Shown here one piece after another: positions 24,729-38,110 of a stretch of DNA of 64,000 nucleotides. How positions within the stretch are numbered: position 1 is the stretch's first letter; every line of letters starts with the position of its first letter. The position numbers and the translations under genes were made by a program. The notes beneath the pieces were generated by a model. That model saw only the letters and a list, made by a program, of their open reading frames with translations, did no database searches and was not told where the DNA came from. The DNA is from Ulota crispa. Lineage: Eukaryota > Streptophyta > Bryopsida > Orthotrichales > Orthotrichaceae. The DNA is taken from the NCBI GenBank assembly GCA_963920765.1, contig OY987246.1, positions 11,528,868-11,592,867 on the forward strand, written 5' to 3'.

Positions 24729-27700
24729 AAACGATAATCTTTTTTTATATGAAGCCTAATTGTTTCCGTCCACGACAAAAGAATCATCACGTGGCTTTGT
24801 TTGTCATTCTTATTTTTGTCAAAGTTGCTAGTTGATTTTGCAAAGAAGACCAGTGCACTGCGAGTGGTTTCGCCACTTTGCATTGGTGCATTTTTGCCTG
24901 TCGCTTATTTATCTTTGGTTGTCACTTTCAAATTGCCATAGTTTGAGCTCTTAAGTGCGCTTCTCACCCAAGGTATGGATTTCTTTTTGTTGATGCAATT
25001 TTTGTAAATTGCCTTGTTTCACCTATGTGATTGCCAATTTTATAGTTGTGCTAGATACATGATTTGTCAGAACTTACAATAATGGTGGTTGCACAATAGG
25101 AGTATAAGACAGTCATTGACATCAAAACTTTGAAGTTGTTGTCGTTGATGAGAAGCTTATGGAGTTACAATGTGCTTATTTAGGGTTTGTGTGTGCTCAT
25201 TGATGAGAGGCTTACAAAGTTACAATGTGTTGGTTTAGGGTTGCGGTGTGTTTAATTGCTCATTTTTGCTTTTTTGTTCAATCGCAATATTCTATAGAGA
25301 GATTGTCATGTTTGTCCTGGGTTTTTGAAGTTATTTTTTTTGTTAGGGACTTTGAACACAAGCCCCACCACAAGTAACAAATATACATTGAAAATTGTAT
25401 TACTATAACCATTGGGGAGCAAAAATATGTTGAAAATTGTATTATTGCAGGAGTTGAAATTATACTCCTCATCAAGACATTTTACATGTACTTGTATTCA
25501 AAGATTTTACTTTGTCACCAGATTACTACCTACACCTTTTACTCAATGCCATACGTTTTCTCTTTGCAAATAAAAACAATAGCCTCTCTGGCTTTGTATT
25601 TTTCTAATAAGGAGCCATAGGAGCTAATGACCAAAAACAAAAAAAAATGCCCTGTGCATGGTATCCATTAGGGTGGATGGATGGATGAATAATGTTCAAG
25701 GGAATGAAATGTCGTATTTGCAGCAGGCACCTTTGACCAAACGTGAACCATGCATTTATTTGCAGGCGCTATTGATGTCCGTTGTGAGAGCATCTCCACC
25801 AATGTAAAAAACTTGTGAACGCTGACTTTATAGTTAAATAAAGTTTCAAATTCAAAACTACCAGTTAGCCCATAAAATCTCAAAATTCCTAGTAATAGTC
25901 CAAAATCTCCTATACTATTTGTTGTAAAAGGCTTTTTGATAAGCATTTAGCTACACTAGGTATTGTAAATAAAAAATCTATTAATAAATAAGAACATTTT
26001 TTTACTAATTCTCAAAAAATATTTATCAATACGTTAAATGAGGATGTTTGTTCATTTGTTTGTCACATTGGGATTTCTTGGAGTGTGTGTCCTCTTGTAG
26101 TGTGCTTGGTATCATTGGAAAGCTCTTGGCAAGGAGGGGTGCGCATGCTTATTTTTGTAGCATTTGGGCCTACAATGGGAAAGTTATTAAATTTTGAAGC
26201 TTTTTATGAATTAAAATTTTAAACATTTACTTTTACTTTTATTTTGGTGGCATTCTTGGTATTGTCAAAAAGCTCTCGCCAAGGAGGGGGTGCACAAGCT
26301 TGGTTTTGTGACATTTGGAATTACTTTCACTTTTTCCTTTTACTTTTATGAGATCTTCATTTAAAAACATGGTAGCCTCATTTTCAAGTTCTTAATCATG
26401 ATGAAAATTGAGCCAAAGGCACAAGGCCACAATAGTTTGAATTAAATTGAGACTAAGTACCAAACCTATTATTAACACTATAAATAAACTCAAATATGCA
26501 AAAAAAAACAATACAAGATTTTTATCACTAAATCAACTATTTTCAATTTAACATAGAGGTCAATTCCATCCATGATAATAAAAGAAAGTACGTTGGAATT
26601 TATTTAGCCAAAAAGATTTATAAGTTTCTAATTTTTGATTAGATACAAATATGTCACTTAGTTTTTTAGTAGATAAAGGCACTGGAACTTTGCCTAAACA
26701 TATTAAAAAATAAGCTAAAATAAAAATTCTAGATGTTCAATAAACAAGATGTTTCATTAAAAAATAAAGTACATGTAAATCTTGTTTTAATAAACAAAAA
26801 ACATTTTAGTAAAACTTAAGTTCTTCTATAGCAAATCCACTTGTAGGCAAAAATGTTCTAGAGGACATGAACCAAAAATGTCACGTTTATAGAGTTTGTT
26901 CTTTGTTCCAAAAGAAGATGGATGGCTCAGTTCAAACACCAAAGTATAGTAAATGTTTTGTAAAGGGGAAAATTCATTTGGTGTCAATTTATATCCTTCT
27001 AGAATATTTGGCATTGTTGCAAAACCTTAGAAATCTAGACTTACGCAAGTAATTTTGATTGTACAATATTGCGTTTGCATATACATATATGTGGGTCCAT
27101 AGTGTGGGTTAAAAACTTGACTTTATAATACACATCTATAGTGTAAGGAGGATACTACCACATGAATGGTGGAATGGTACCGGAAGAAGGGCATTTCCCA
27201 CATTCTTCAAGTGTACGACGCAGTAAATGAAAGATAAAATTGTCAATTGTTAAATCCAAACATCAATCATGAAACCTTGACTACGCTAATAGCCATCCTT
27301 GGACATACAAATTTGTAAATCAATGTCTTTGTGGAGGCAGCAGATAGTTTGACCACAAATCTAGCTCAAAAAGTTCAAATCATTATCACAATTGCAAGTG
27401 AATGTTTTAACAATATAGATGCATGTTGATACAATGCTTATATGTTAACAAAGTTGCAATGATCATTCTTGGAGAATTAGGGAAAGTTGAAAACTAAGAT
27501 GTTGTATATTAGCAATACAAAGGTGGTTTGTTATGAATAAGTGAATTAGCACCATTATATGATACTTTGCAACATCGATTGTTATTTTTGGCAAAGAAAG
27601 ATAGATGGTTTAAGGATATTTGTTTGCAAAACAATAGAGGAAAGATACACTAAAGAGTCACAATGGCTACATTCTATGCACAAAATGCATTAATATATCA

Positions 27701-27799
27701 TGAAGCTATGCCTTTTATTTTTAATTACATACATATGGTTTCCAAATAATTTATTATTTCAATATTTGTATTTTTAACAACTTAATCAAATATGTTTTT
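24729..27799. other. Intergenic with short tandem duplications
   Basis: No gene seen. Local duplications: a ~55-bp unit twice at about 25147-25255 (GGCTTACAAAGTTACAATGT and its variant); a ~55-bp unit at about 25385-25445 sharing TTGAAAATTGTATTA; and a ~152-bp unit twice at about 26100-26310 (both with AAGGAGGGG). A solitary Harbinger-like end GAGCATCTCCACC lies at 25788. Confidence 0.4.
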
Positions 27800-28400
27800 T
27801 CTACCTTTTATGAAATGACACACAAAGGCAACGTTGTTGAAATCCATAATTTTCAATTAGTTCTTCACACTAATGACGTTGTTGCAAACCAATAACTTTT
27901 GAATCAATTCTTTGCTCCATGTGACATTTATTCAATTAAGTAATTGCTAGTTTTAGATGTCATGAAGCAATAATTCTTCTTACCTTCTCAAACAATTTCT
28001 AAAAAAACTTGTTTTGTCAAAAAAAGGTTACGTATGTTCTTTTAAATATTTGGTTTTTTATCAATTTAACAAACTGAGTTTATTCTTATTCTTTTATTTT
28101 TGGTGTTTATTTTAGTAAATTCTATCTCATTGAACAATTGCTAATTTTAGATATTGTGATGGTACATTTCTTGTTCCTTTCCAATGTGCTATTTAAAAAA
28201 TATACTATTTCAATGAATGTTTTATTGCATGTCAAATGAGTATTTTCTATTGTCTTTTTCCTAGTCTTTGTTATAGCAACTTATATGCAATTGAACAATT
28301 GCTACTTATAAATATTATAAAAATACGTATCATGTTTTTGTCTAATGCATTTTTTTAATGAATTTTTTTTAATATTTTCCTTCATATAATTTGTGATGCT
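27800..28400 (-). repeat. AT-rich tandem array, about 3 units of 155-195 bp (inverted partner of 37480-38110)
   Basis: Recurring anchors of the type CAATTGCTAATTTTAGAT occur near 27945, 28138 and 28298, separated by similar AT-rich spacers. In reverse complement they match the units of the 37480-38110 array. Confidence 0.5.
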
Positions 28401-30685
28401 AATAGGGAATTAAGTAACAAGAGAATTCACTTAAACCAAAATCATTTGCGTAATTCTAGCCACTACTTAAGCTAAAATTCTTCAAGAAATTCTTTCAAAT
28501 ACAAAATTTGCAATGTCTTTGGAGTATAGAGATGTTTGAAAATTATGGATTTCCAACAACTTTGCCATGTTGTATTTTTCCATAAGAGGTAAAAAATACA
28601 CGTTTGATTATGTTGCTAAAACAATAAATAATGATTTTTTTTTTTAAATCACAAATACCAAAATTAAGAAGCATTGCTTTTTGGTATTTCAAACTAACAA
28701 AAATAAAAATTAGATAAAAGTTTCTTGGAGTGAAGAGATGATTCAAAATCATAGATTTACAACAATATTGTTGTAGTAGGAAAGAAAAATTAGTTGAAAT
28801 TTATAAATTTCTAGTGGCATTGCCATATTGTATTCTTCTATAAGAGGTAAAGAATTTTTTTTGATTAAGTTGCTAAAACAATTAATACTATAAAGATAAA
28901 AAATGTAGTAGCAACTATATTTGAAAAATTAAGATACATAAGTGTAGTGTAGGATTTTGTTTAGGAAGAAAACTCAAGGAATCTCTTAAGTGGAGGTTCT
29001 TTGTTAGGAGAACGTCAAATCGTTTGTTGTTTCATGTCTAGGGTCACTTCTATGGTAGAAAAAAAAATCACTTTAACATTTAGGAAACAAAAATTACCTT
29101 ATTTGATTTCTTGGAAAGCATGAAATCAAATTAGCTTATCTAGTCAATAGTCCATCCCAATGAATGCATATGATGTGATTGCAGTCCTTGTCTTATTGTA
29201 GAATCTAGAAGGACCTAATTTCACTTTGTCATGGATGGTCAATTTGTCAAGTGTGTGCTCGTGATTATGCAATGCAATGCAGCATTTACGTACATATATA
29301 GATATGCTTCTTTGTAATCTATTTGTTTAACTATAGTCAATTTGGCTCAATTGATCAATACTTAACCAATTAAAACAATTACAACAAGCTGGCATATGTA
29401 TTCTATAACAATTTATCTGCTTGGTGAAGGTAAAAATGTCAAGTAGTCTCTTCTTGTGCAACTACTCCTCACATTCATTGGTCTTTTTTTCTCATGTTCA
29501 TCATAGTATTTTCACTAGTCAATTTGACCATACCACAAGGTTAGATTTAAACCATTCTATTCTATTGGCATTCTTAATCAAATTGCCATGTCAAATCAAT
29601 CTTTAGTAACTAATTAGCTATGCCAATTTCTACTTCAATATTGTTTACAACAAGTAGTCTATGTTAATTAGCATCAATATTCTTTCAATTAGTCCGTCGC
29701 TAATTATTTGACATTGCCAAGCATGATCTAAATATCAATTAGACACAATCTAGTCAGTAAAAACAACCAAGGATACACTTTGGCAACTTGTCCTTATAAA
29801 TTCTTCATATAAATAACTCTGGGATTGTTAAAGTGACTTTGAACAATTAGACATTGAAAGCATTAATTACTCTCATGCTAATTCATAACAATTAGTCACA
29901 TATCAAATTATTTTCTTTTCTTCTCAAACAATTTTTCTCTGGTTTCTTCTTAATTTATTTGACTCAATTCAATATAACCACTTGTCATTAAATCATTCAT
30001 ATATCAATATTTGGCTTCACTTTTAAATATCAAACTGGTTTTACAAGAGTACTTAACTACTCTCTTAAACAAACAATCCATTTGATTGATTGGTCAATTA
30101 CTAATAACAGATTCATTCTATTTAATTATTTTCACACATATTATTAAAATATGTTAACTTTTAATCTTCTTCTCATTCAAATCACCTACTGCAAATTATA
30201 CCTATCCCAGAATTTATAAATCACAAACAGTCTTCCATTAAAATAATTTCAAATGTAGATTATTCACTTGAAACCATTTTTATCAATTAAACTTGTCTAT
30301 TTGTTAAGGTCACTCACTGACTTAATTATACAAAGTTTATTTTATCAACTTGACTATAGTCTAGTGAATTTGTTCACTTAGTATCTGGTCATATTTATTT
30401 GTCTTGCCAATCCCTAATCTTATCAATCAAAAATAAATATATTAAATTAATCACTCTTTGTGATTTACCCTTTCAAATAGACTTATCAAATTGTCACGCC
30501 AACCACTAGACTATAGACTTATACATTAGCTTTTCAATTAATTTATTCACACCCATGTGACTCACTCTTTATCAATTCAATTAATCAGTTCGATTGATCA
30601 ATTCATCTTGTTGTCATGCACTGACAATTAGCTTCAAGATTTACTTACTAGCTATTGTTCTTGCTTACTCACTATCAATCACTAG
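28401..30685. other. Intergenic, no gene seen
   Basis: AT-rich; the part from about 29300 is unusually rich in CAATTA- and TTGTC-like words, as is the stretch right of the retrotransposon (36841-37440), so the retrotransposon appears to have inserted into one repetitive tract. Confidence 0.35.
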
Positions 30686-30908
30686 TGTTACGATACAAAA
30701 TCAAGAGTTGACATTCCTTTCCTATTTTGAGATCATAACCTAATGTAGAAACAAACACTAAGAGACGCAAAGGTGACATTGAAAGTATTCCATTGTATTA
30801 AGCAAAATGTCAAGTGAGGAACAAACCTCCTCACTTGGTTTAAGAAAGAAAGAGGAAGGGTAACCAACTTCTAACCAATGTAACCGTCCTTACAACTAGT
30901 TTGTAACA
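30686..30908 (-). repeat. 3' LTR of the chromovirus (left in window)
   Basis: 223 bp, TGTTACGATAC to TTTGTAACA, matching 36612-36835. The upstream polypurine tract lies at about 30909-30922 on the minus strand. The pol reading frame runs through that tract and stops inside this LTR at 30896. Confidence 0.92.
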
Positions 30909-33900
30909 TTATCCCCCTTCTTAGGTATAGTTTTCTTACGGTTCGGTGTCGGCGCCCCAGAATGCTTCTTATGAAACTTTGCCACCGCTAATGGTACATT
31001 CTTTAAATTTGCCACTGGCTCCCAAGAATTCTCTTCTGGTCCGTAGCCCTCCCAAGAGACTAGATATTGCAATCTTCTTCCCCAACTAAAAATCCGTGAA
31101 TTAAAAAATTTGTGGACTTTCCATTCAACATCTCCATCAAGAGTAGTAATCGGTGGGTGTGATAATTGGCGTCGTCCCGGAATGGAATCATGACGATATC
31201 TTTCAAGCAAGGAGACATGAAACACATCATGAATCTGCAATATTTTTGGTAATTGTAAGCGATAAACAACATCGGAGAGTTTAGCAATTACTGTAAATGC
31301 TTCCAAAAACTTTGAAGCCAGTTTCCGAGACGGCTCCGTTGTTGTTATATTATCGTGCCGAAAAAGAACCTTGTTGCCTATTTGAAATGTTGGTTGTAAT
31401 TGTACCCCGCGATCATAGTTGCCTTTGGTATCCTCCTCTGCAATTTTTATCATGACTTTAAGTTCTTTGTGGATTTGTTGTAAGTGTTGCACTCGGTCTT
31501 CCGCCGCAGGCACTGTAGATGTGGTTGATGTAGAAACCGAAAATGCCGGATGATAACCATAAGTGGCATAGAAAGGAGAGAACCATGTTGCAGAATGACT
31601 TGCATTGTTATACGCAGATTTCGCTATTGGGAGGAGATCGGCCCAATCATCTTGCTGGGTTGTAGTGAAAGTTCAAAGAAATTGCTCAAGCACTTGATTT
31701 ACCCTTTTGGTTTGTCCGTTCGCCTGAGGACGAAAAGCCGTGGTTGGAGATGGCCAAATCCTAAGGAGTTCGCAAAGTCTTCTCATAAACTTAGAGACAA
31801 AAACTGGCCCACGATCCGAAAGTACCACCTCCGATATGCCATGAAGCTTCCAAATATTATGTAGATATAATGAAGCGGTCTAATTGGAGGTAACCGTTTT
31901 TTTTGTAGGAATAAAGTGGCTTCGTTTTGTGTTTTTATCGACCACCACCATGATAGAGTTATGTCCACTGCTATTTGGTAATTTTACTATAAAGTTGGTA
32001 GAAATTCTTTTCCACGGTGCATGACCGGCCGGAATGGGTTGCACTAGTCCATATCTAGGATGGTGAGTTGATTTCGACCGTTGACACAAGTCACATCCCT
32101 CAACGTACCTGTGAACATAATAGCGTAATGTGGGCCAATAAAAAATTTGGCTAACCAAATTCAAAGTTTTAGCTCTCCTTTGATGTCCCGCGGTTGGTGC
32201 ATCATGTCGAGATCGCAAAATTTGCTGCTTGAGTTCCTCATCGTTTGGTACATATATCAAATCTTTAAAGCAAAGGATTCCATCATCCAACGTGTATCCT
32301 TGAAGTTGTCAGCGTATATCTCGGGGAGGTTGCTTGAAATTGTTTTTGAAAAATGACAATAGTGGTTGTACTGTGGCATCCTCTTGCAATGCTGTTTTAA
32401 GTCGTTCTATAATCTGTACATCCGCACATACCGGTTCATGAGACTCAAGCGCAGCTAATCACAATAAGGGTTAATTTTTTTTATTTTGTCCTTCAGTAAC
32501 ATCCACTCGTCTAGAAAGAGTGTCTGCTCTTCCATTTAGCGATCCCGTCCAGTGGTGAATTTCAAAGTTAAAAGCAGATAGGAATTCAGACCATTGAGCT
32601 TGGCGTTAGTTTAACTATTTCGTAGTAAGAAAATACTCCAAATTTTTGTGGTCCGAGAATACTTGGGTTTGATGCAATGATCCTTCCAAATATACTTGCC
32701 AGTCTTGAAACGCCAAAATTATGCTTAAGAGTTTCTTATCATAAATATCATAGGTTTGTTCTACTGGAGACATCTTTGAATTACGGAACGCACAAGGGTG
32801 GAGATACCCATCATCCCCGTGCTACAAAAGAATAGCTCCTATTGCCACATCGGATGCGTTTGCCTCTACAATGAAGGATCGTTCAAAATTAGGGTGGAGC
32901 AATACCGATGCTTGAAGAAATCTTGGTTGAAGTTCTATGAAAGCCCGGTCCACTTCTATGGTCCATTCAAAATTTTTATCATTTTTTGTCAGCATGATAA
33001 GGGGAACAGCAATCTTAGAATAATCACATATAAAACGCCGCTAAAAATTGGCAAAACCAAGGAATGCTCGCACTTCCTTCACAGTTTTTGGTGCGGGCCA
33101 ATCCTTAATGGTTTGAACCTTGTCCTGGCACATTTTCAACTCTTTAGCAGACACCACCATTCCTAAAAACTCAACGGATTGACAATGAAATTGACACTTT
33201 AATTCCTTGATATAAAGTCCATATTTCTCCAATCGTTGAAGAATTTCTCGCACGATTTGTACATGTTCTTCCAGATCTTTTGAAAAAATGAGGATGTTGT
33301 CTAAATATATTATTATGGAAATGTCCAATAGATCTTCAAAGATCTCCTGCATGTAAGATTGAAATTGGGCAAGCGCATTGGTTAATTCAAAAGGCATCAC
33401 TAAATACTTAAACAACCCATACCGTGTTTCAAATGCCGTTTTGAACTCATATCCCAATGCCATCCGCACTCGGTAATACGCTTATTTTATATCCAGCTTA
33501 GTGAAAATCTTTGCTCTCACCAACCGGTTTGTGAGCTCCGGAATAAGAGGTAACGGGTAGCGATTTCGGATTGTGACTTTATTCAAATTTTAATAATCCA
33601 CGCAAACTCTGATAGAATCATCTTTCTTCGTGGCAAATACAATTGGTGCCGATACCGGGGATTTGGACTGTCGAATCCATCATTTCCCCAAATTTTCCTC
33701 TAAATACTTGCGAAGCTCTTTTAATTCCGCCGGTGACATAGGTCAAAGACCAGTATTTTGTGGCTCCTGGCCCTGCTTGAATTCAATCCTCATGTCCGCC
33801 ACGCCGTGTTTTAGCAACTCATTTGATGCCTGCTCACTAAAGGCTCCACTCAAATTGTGGTACTCCTCTGGAAATGAAGAATTCTTTGTACTAGAAAGAG

Positions 33901-34830
33901 TCACTTCGGAAATATCAAGTGCATAAATCTCTGCATCCTTCGCCAAAAAACAAAAACCGGCCGCTGACATAAATGAGTGCGTTGGGGCAATTAAGTTTCT
34001 TGTAACGGGCCTGGTACCTTTCATTGGCTTACCAGGTCCTGTACCCTTAAGCTCCTTACTGGGCCCTACACCCGGTATCTCTATGTCGGGAACCGGGGAG
34101 GATACCGGGGCGGGGGTGCCCCCAACCGCCAGCCCGCAACCCGCAGCCGATAGTGAGTTGCCGGGTGGCAGGGCAGGGCTCATTGCCTGGGTCTACCCGG
34201 CAGGTCCCGGCAGGACCGCAGCGCCAGCGCCCGAGCTGCCTATAGGCCCTGACAGGCCCACAGCGCTGACCGCGCAAGCTATCTGCGAGGCCTGACAAGC
34301 CCGCAGCGCTTGCAAGTCCCGCAGCGCCTTTTCATTTGCTAATTTCTTTTTCAATTCTTCCTCCGTGAACTTTGCTTTGTGAATGCAGTGCACTCGCGGT
34401 AATGCCACTATTCGTTAACCGTCGCCAAGCATCATTCCCAACTCCGGAAGGGAGGCTCATTATTTCAAGCATTGTATAATTTGCTCCACAATACGCTGAG
34501 TTAAACAGTACACCCCTTTGTGACCAACAAATAGTTGGGTCGTGACGAATTATCCAAAGGATGCCTAAAATAAATGAGTATCTTCCTATGTTGGTGATAT
34601 CTGCCACTAACTTTTCACAATGACTCCCAATTACAAGTTCAACCACCGCTTCGTGTGTAATAAACTCAGAATTAATCATTCGGCCATCAAACATCCGGAC
34701 TTCTCTTGGTGCTCCCTTGAGTTTTAGGATTGCATTGCACTCTTCTGCAAACCTAGGATGTATGAAGATTCATGTGGCTCCTGAGTCCACTATGGTGGAG
34801 GCCGCCATGGAGTTGATTGTGGCATCCAAC
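30896..34830 (-). pseudogene. Chromovirus pol (PR-RT-RH-IN-chromodomain), broken
   Basis: Protease has the active-site IVDSGAT (34793-34773). The RT start carries the chromovirus motif LSGAFSEQASNEL (about 33850). The RT active site reads YLDN instead of YLDD (in the frame 33469-33041). The integrase zinc finger keeps H..H and CDLC (about 32210-32115), but the first catalytic Asp region reads STNF where STDF is usual. The chromodomain is at about 31140-30960 (YLVSWEGYGPEENSWEP). Frames are separated by stops and shifts, so no functional polyprotein remains. A GC-rich segment (about 34060-34330) lies between protease and RT. Confidence 0.85.
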
Positions 34831-35099
34831 GTTACATGAGCCTCCGGATTCAAGGTAGCCCATAGAGACAATGGAGTCAATACATTTCCCGGATTCTCGT
34901 GGATCACTAGAGGTTCCTTCCATTACAAACATTACTCATGATCAAGCTCATAATCCCCCCGTTTTGTGCTCGTGCTTTGCTTCGGAATTGTAACCGCCGC
35001 CGTCTAGATAATGCCTGGGTACTGAATTCTCCCATTCAGTCATGGGCTTCCTCTTTTCTCGAGGCTGTTTCTTCCATCTTCATGGTAGCCGAAATTGAA

Positions 35100-36121
35100 A
35101 GTGGTCTAGAAGGATTTGCGGGGCACTTAGCTCTGATATGTCTTAGTTTGTTGCAACCCTAACATCACCTCTGGCGTTGGTACTCTAGCCGTTCCGCGGC
35201 CGTTTTTGCCGAAGCTTGCGTGGCTCGAGTCGCGCCAAGCTCCATATGCACTGGGCCCAAATTTGCTTGAGACCTCGCACTTGGATCACGGAAAGGAGTG
35301 ATTAGAACTCTAACATTTTGGGAATCAGATTGTACCCGCCGATTTTGCCGTCGGCCTCATAGCCTCTCATCAATCCGGGACACCATTGCCATCCAATCTT
35401 GAAGTCTTTGTGGTTGGGTCTCTACGGTGGCTATGGAATCCAAGATTTCATCTTTGAGTCCTCTTCGAAACCGAACCACCAAGCTAGCTTCATTTCATTC
35501 GACTTGAGCTGCATATTCATTAAACGTAGAAATATATGATGCCGCCGAACCAGTTTGCCAAAGCCGACCTAAATGGTCTTCTGCATTACCTTGTTTATCC
35601 AAGTCACCGTAAACCCCAATAATGGATTTCTGGAAAGCATCATACTCTGTCAACAGCTCATGATCATGTCCTTCATCAAGGGCTTGCAAAAGTGGCATCG
35701 CCCAATTTTGTGCAGCCTTTGTCATATATAAAAAAGCATAAGCGACTTTATCGGCATCAGAATTATAAGTGCGTGGCTTACCTCGGAATACCAAACGCAA
35801 TTGTGCAAGCCACCGGTATTCCTCGTTACCATTCTTTCCAAAAAACTTGTCCAGTTCCGCTACTTTTTATTCCTTGATATGAAATCCATCACCTCGAGGC
35901 TCTTCCATTCTTCTTGATGCTCGCCCTTCTTCCCTGAATGTGGATGACGCTATCGATCTTGGCCCCAACGTCGCACGCTCTGAAAGTTCTTGCACCAAGT
36001 AGAGGATCGCTGCTTCAAACACATTTTGAATTTGTTGTTGTATGAATGAGGCCAACTCCGACCCCACCTCTTTCGGCATTGTAAGCCCTCGCGGATCTTC
36101 GGCTACGTACTCACGATCCAT
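35100..36121 (-). pseudogene. Chromovirus gag, broken
   Basis: Gag-like frame starting at an ATG at 36121. It contains a retrotransposon gag core (about 35850-35495, including AAQNWAMPLL) and ends with a degenerate CCHC knuckle near 35115-35165. In-frame stops occur at 35867, just past 35495 and near 35360. Two of these are TGA where CGA is the likely ancestor, as expected from deamination of methylated CpG. Confidence 0.75.
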
Positions 36122-36611
36122 GGTAGCTCAACATAATTTCACAACATGACTTCTCCAACCTTCTTCACCCACCACAATCTTGCCATTGTAGACAAGCATT
36201 GTTGAAACTTGCAACATGATTTACTTGATGCAAGTATTTCCTAACCCTAACCTTATTTCATTTATGCCTCTACTCTTCTTTCCTTCCTAATCACTACCAA
36301 TTAATTGGCCGTTATCCTACCTACCAACCACGGTGAATGCATCAAAACCTAAAATCACCTCCTCGATAGAACCAACAAACAACTCCAAGAACGCATTGAA
36401 ACATTGAGTAGAACATGCCAAAATTTTGGAAAAAGAAAACCGCACAAATTGTTTGCTACTACTACCACCATAGAAAATTTACAAGAAATCTTGAGCCTAT
36501 TTACTTCACAATAATTTTCTGAAAGGCAACATCCTACATTTGTCAAAACCAAATACATCCCTATCCAATTGCCTCCCCATCCAAATGTGGACTCTCAAGG
36601 ACTTGACATTA

Positions 36612-36835
36612 TGTTACAATACAAGATCAAGAGTCGACATTCCCTTCCTATTTTGAGATCACAACCTAATGTAGAAACAAACACTAAGAGACGCAAAGGT
36701 GACATTGAAAGTATTCCATTGTATTAAGCAAAATGTCAAGTGAGGAATAAACTTCGTCACTTGGTTTAAGAAGGAAAGAGGAAGGGTAACCAACCTCTAA
36801 CCAACGTAACCGTCATTACGAACTAGTTTGTAACA
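36612..36835 (-). repeat. 5' LTR of the chromovirus (right in window)
   Basis: 224 bp, TG to CA, with ACTAG directly outside at 36836-36840, identical to the pentamer outside the other LTR. Confidence 0.92.
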
Positions 36836-36840
36836 ACTAG

Positions 36841-37479
36841 CTTGCACTTTGTTGATTTATCTTTGATTCTTGTGCCGATCATATAAATTTGTCTTCACAT
36901 TCTGCACTGCTACTTGTCACTGATACGGTATTGCCACTCACTGGGCTTATACCTCCATATTTTATCAAATTGTCTCTCTTGGACTCATAAATTAGAGAAT
37001 GGATTTAAGTCATTCAAATCTACTTGTCTTTAATAATGATGCATAACTTCACACTCATTTACAAAACATAACACATAAATGAACTTTAGCTATTTGTCAC
37101 AAAATAAATTACAAAAGAAAACAATAATACTAATTAACAATGCTAATCATTGGACTTACATGAAATAAAAGAAACCATCAATAGAAATTAAGATCAATTG
37201 ACAAGGAGACAAGTAGTTCTTACAAGCTCAAATTAAATAAGAGAGAGGACAAACATATAGTCTACTTCCTATGGTAGTTACTTAACCTCCATAACTCCCT
37301 TGTCTATGTGTCTAATGATATGGTTACCTATTGATAACCAATAAGACTATAAGTCTAATTGCCTTTTTCTACATTACATGACAAATTGACCTATATTTAC
37401 ATACCAGTTCTTAATTGAACCTACTTAAATGATCCATTTGTCTTTCACATGGCAATAAAACAAAAAGAAAAAAAAAATT
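36841..37479. other. Intergenic, no gene seen
   Basis: AT-rich sequence between the retrotransposon and the tandem array. It resembles in composition the tract left of the retrotransposon. Confidence 0.35.
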
Positions 37480-38110
37480 GAGATTATAATAGCTTTGTAA
37501 TTTTAGCAATTGTTCAATTGCATAAAAGTTGCTAAAAAAATATTAGAAAAAAACAAAAAGAAACAACTCATAAGATTAAGTTGTTAAAAAAATCAAAATT
37601 TCAAAAGTATATGTGAAAAAACATATGATGAAATTTATTTATTTTTAAAATAGCGCATAGGAAAGAAACAAAAAATGCATCATCATGACATCTAAAACTA
37701 GCAATTGTTCAATTGTATAGAAATTGCCAAAAAATCAAATATGGAAAAAAAACAAAAAGAAAAAACTTGATTTGTTAAGTTGTTAACAAATCAAACACCA
37801 AAACTAAAAAATTAAAAATAAATAAATCACATGGGAACAATAAGAAATAAAGCTTCACAACATCTAAAACTACATATTAACAATTGTACAACTGAATAAA
37901 AGTTGTTGAAAAACTAAATGTTGAAGAAAAGACAATAATAAAAAACTCTTTTCTTTAAGTTTCTAAAAAAATAAATTCTAAATTTTTTACCAACCTATAA
38001 AAGATACATATGTATATTATTAAATGAAAACGATGTAAAAATCACATTGGAAAAATTAGAAAATATAACTTTACGACATTTAAAACTAGAAATTATTTAA
38101 TTGAATAACC
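37480..38110 (+). repeat. AT-rich tandem array, about 3-4 units of 175-210 bp
   Basis: Anchors of the type AGCAATTGTTCAATTG recur near 37506, 37703, 37880 and 38088, preceded by forms of ACATCTAAAACTA. The same unit is found in the opposite orientation at 27800-28400, on the other side of the retrotransposon. Confidence 0.55.

Larger units (their letters stand above)
30686..36835 (-). mobile_element. Ty3/gypsy chromovirus LTR retrotransposon, complete but decayed
   Basis: A 6150-bp element flanked by the 5-bp direct repeat ACTAG (30681-30685 and 36836-36840). LTRs are 30686-30908 and 36612-36835, starting TG and ending CA. By my count they differ at 12 substitutions and one indel, so this is not a fresh insertion. 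In minus-strand order: 5' LTR, gag, degenerate zinc knuckle, protease, reverse transcriptase, RNase H, integrase, chromodomain, polypurine tract AAGAAGGGGGAT, 3' LTR. The pol order with a C-terminal chromodomain places it among chromoviruses. The sequence right after the 5' LTR does not look like an initiator-Met tRNA primer site. Stops and altered catalytic residues show it is defective. Confidence 0.93.

Noticed and set aside
34083..34295. GC-rich ORFs on both strands suggesting a gene
   Set aside because: They lie within the retrotransposon interior and arise from GC-rich sequence lacking stops.
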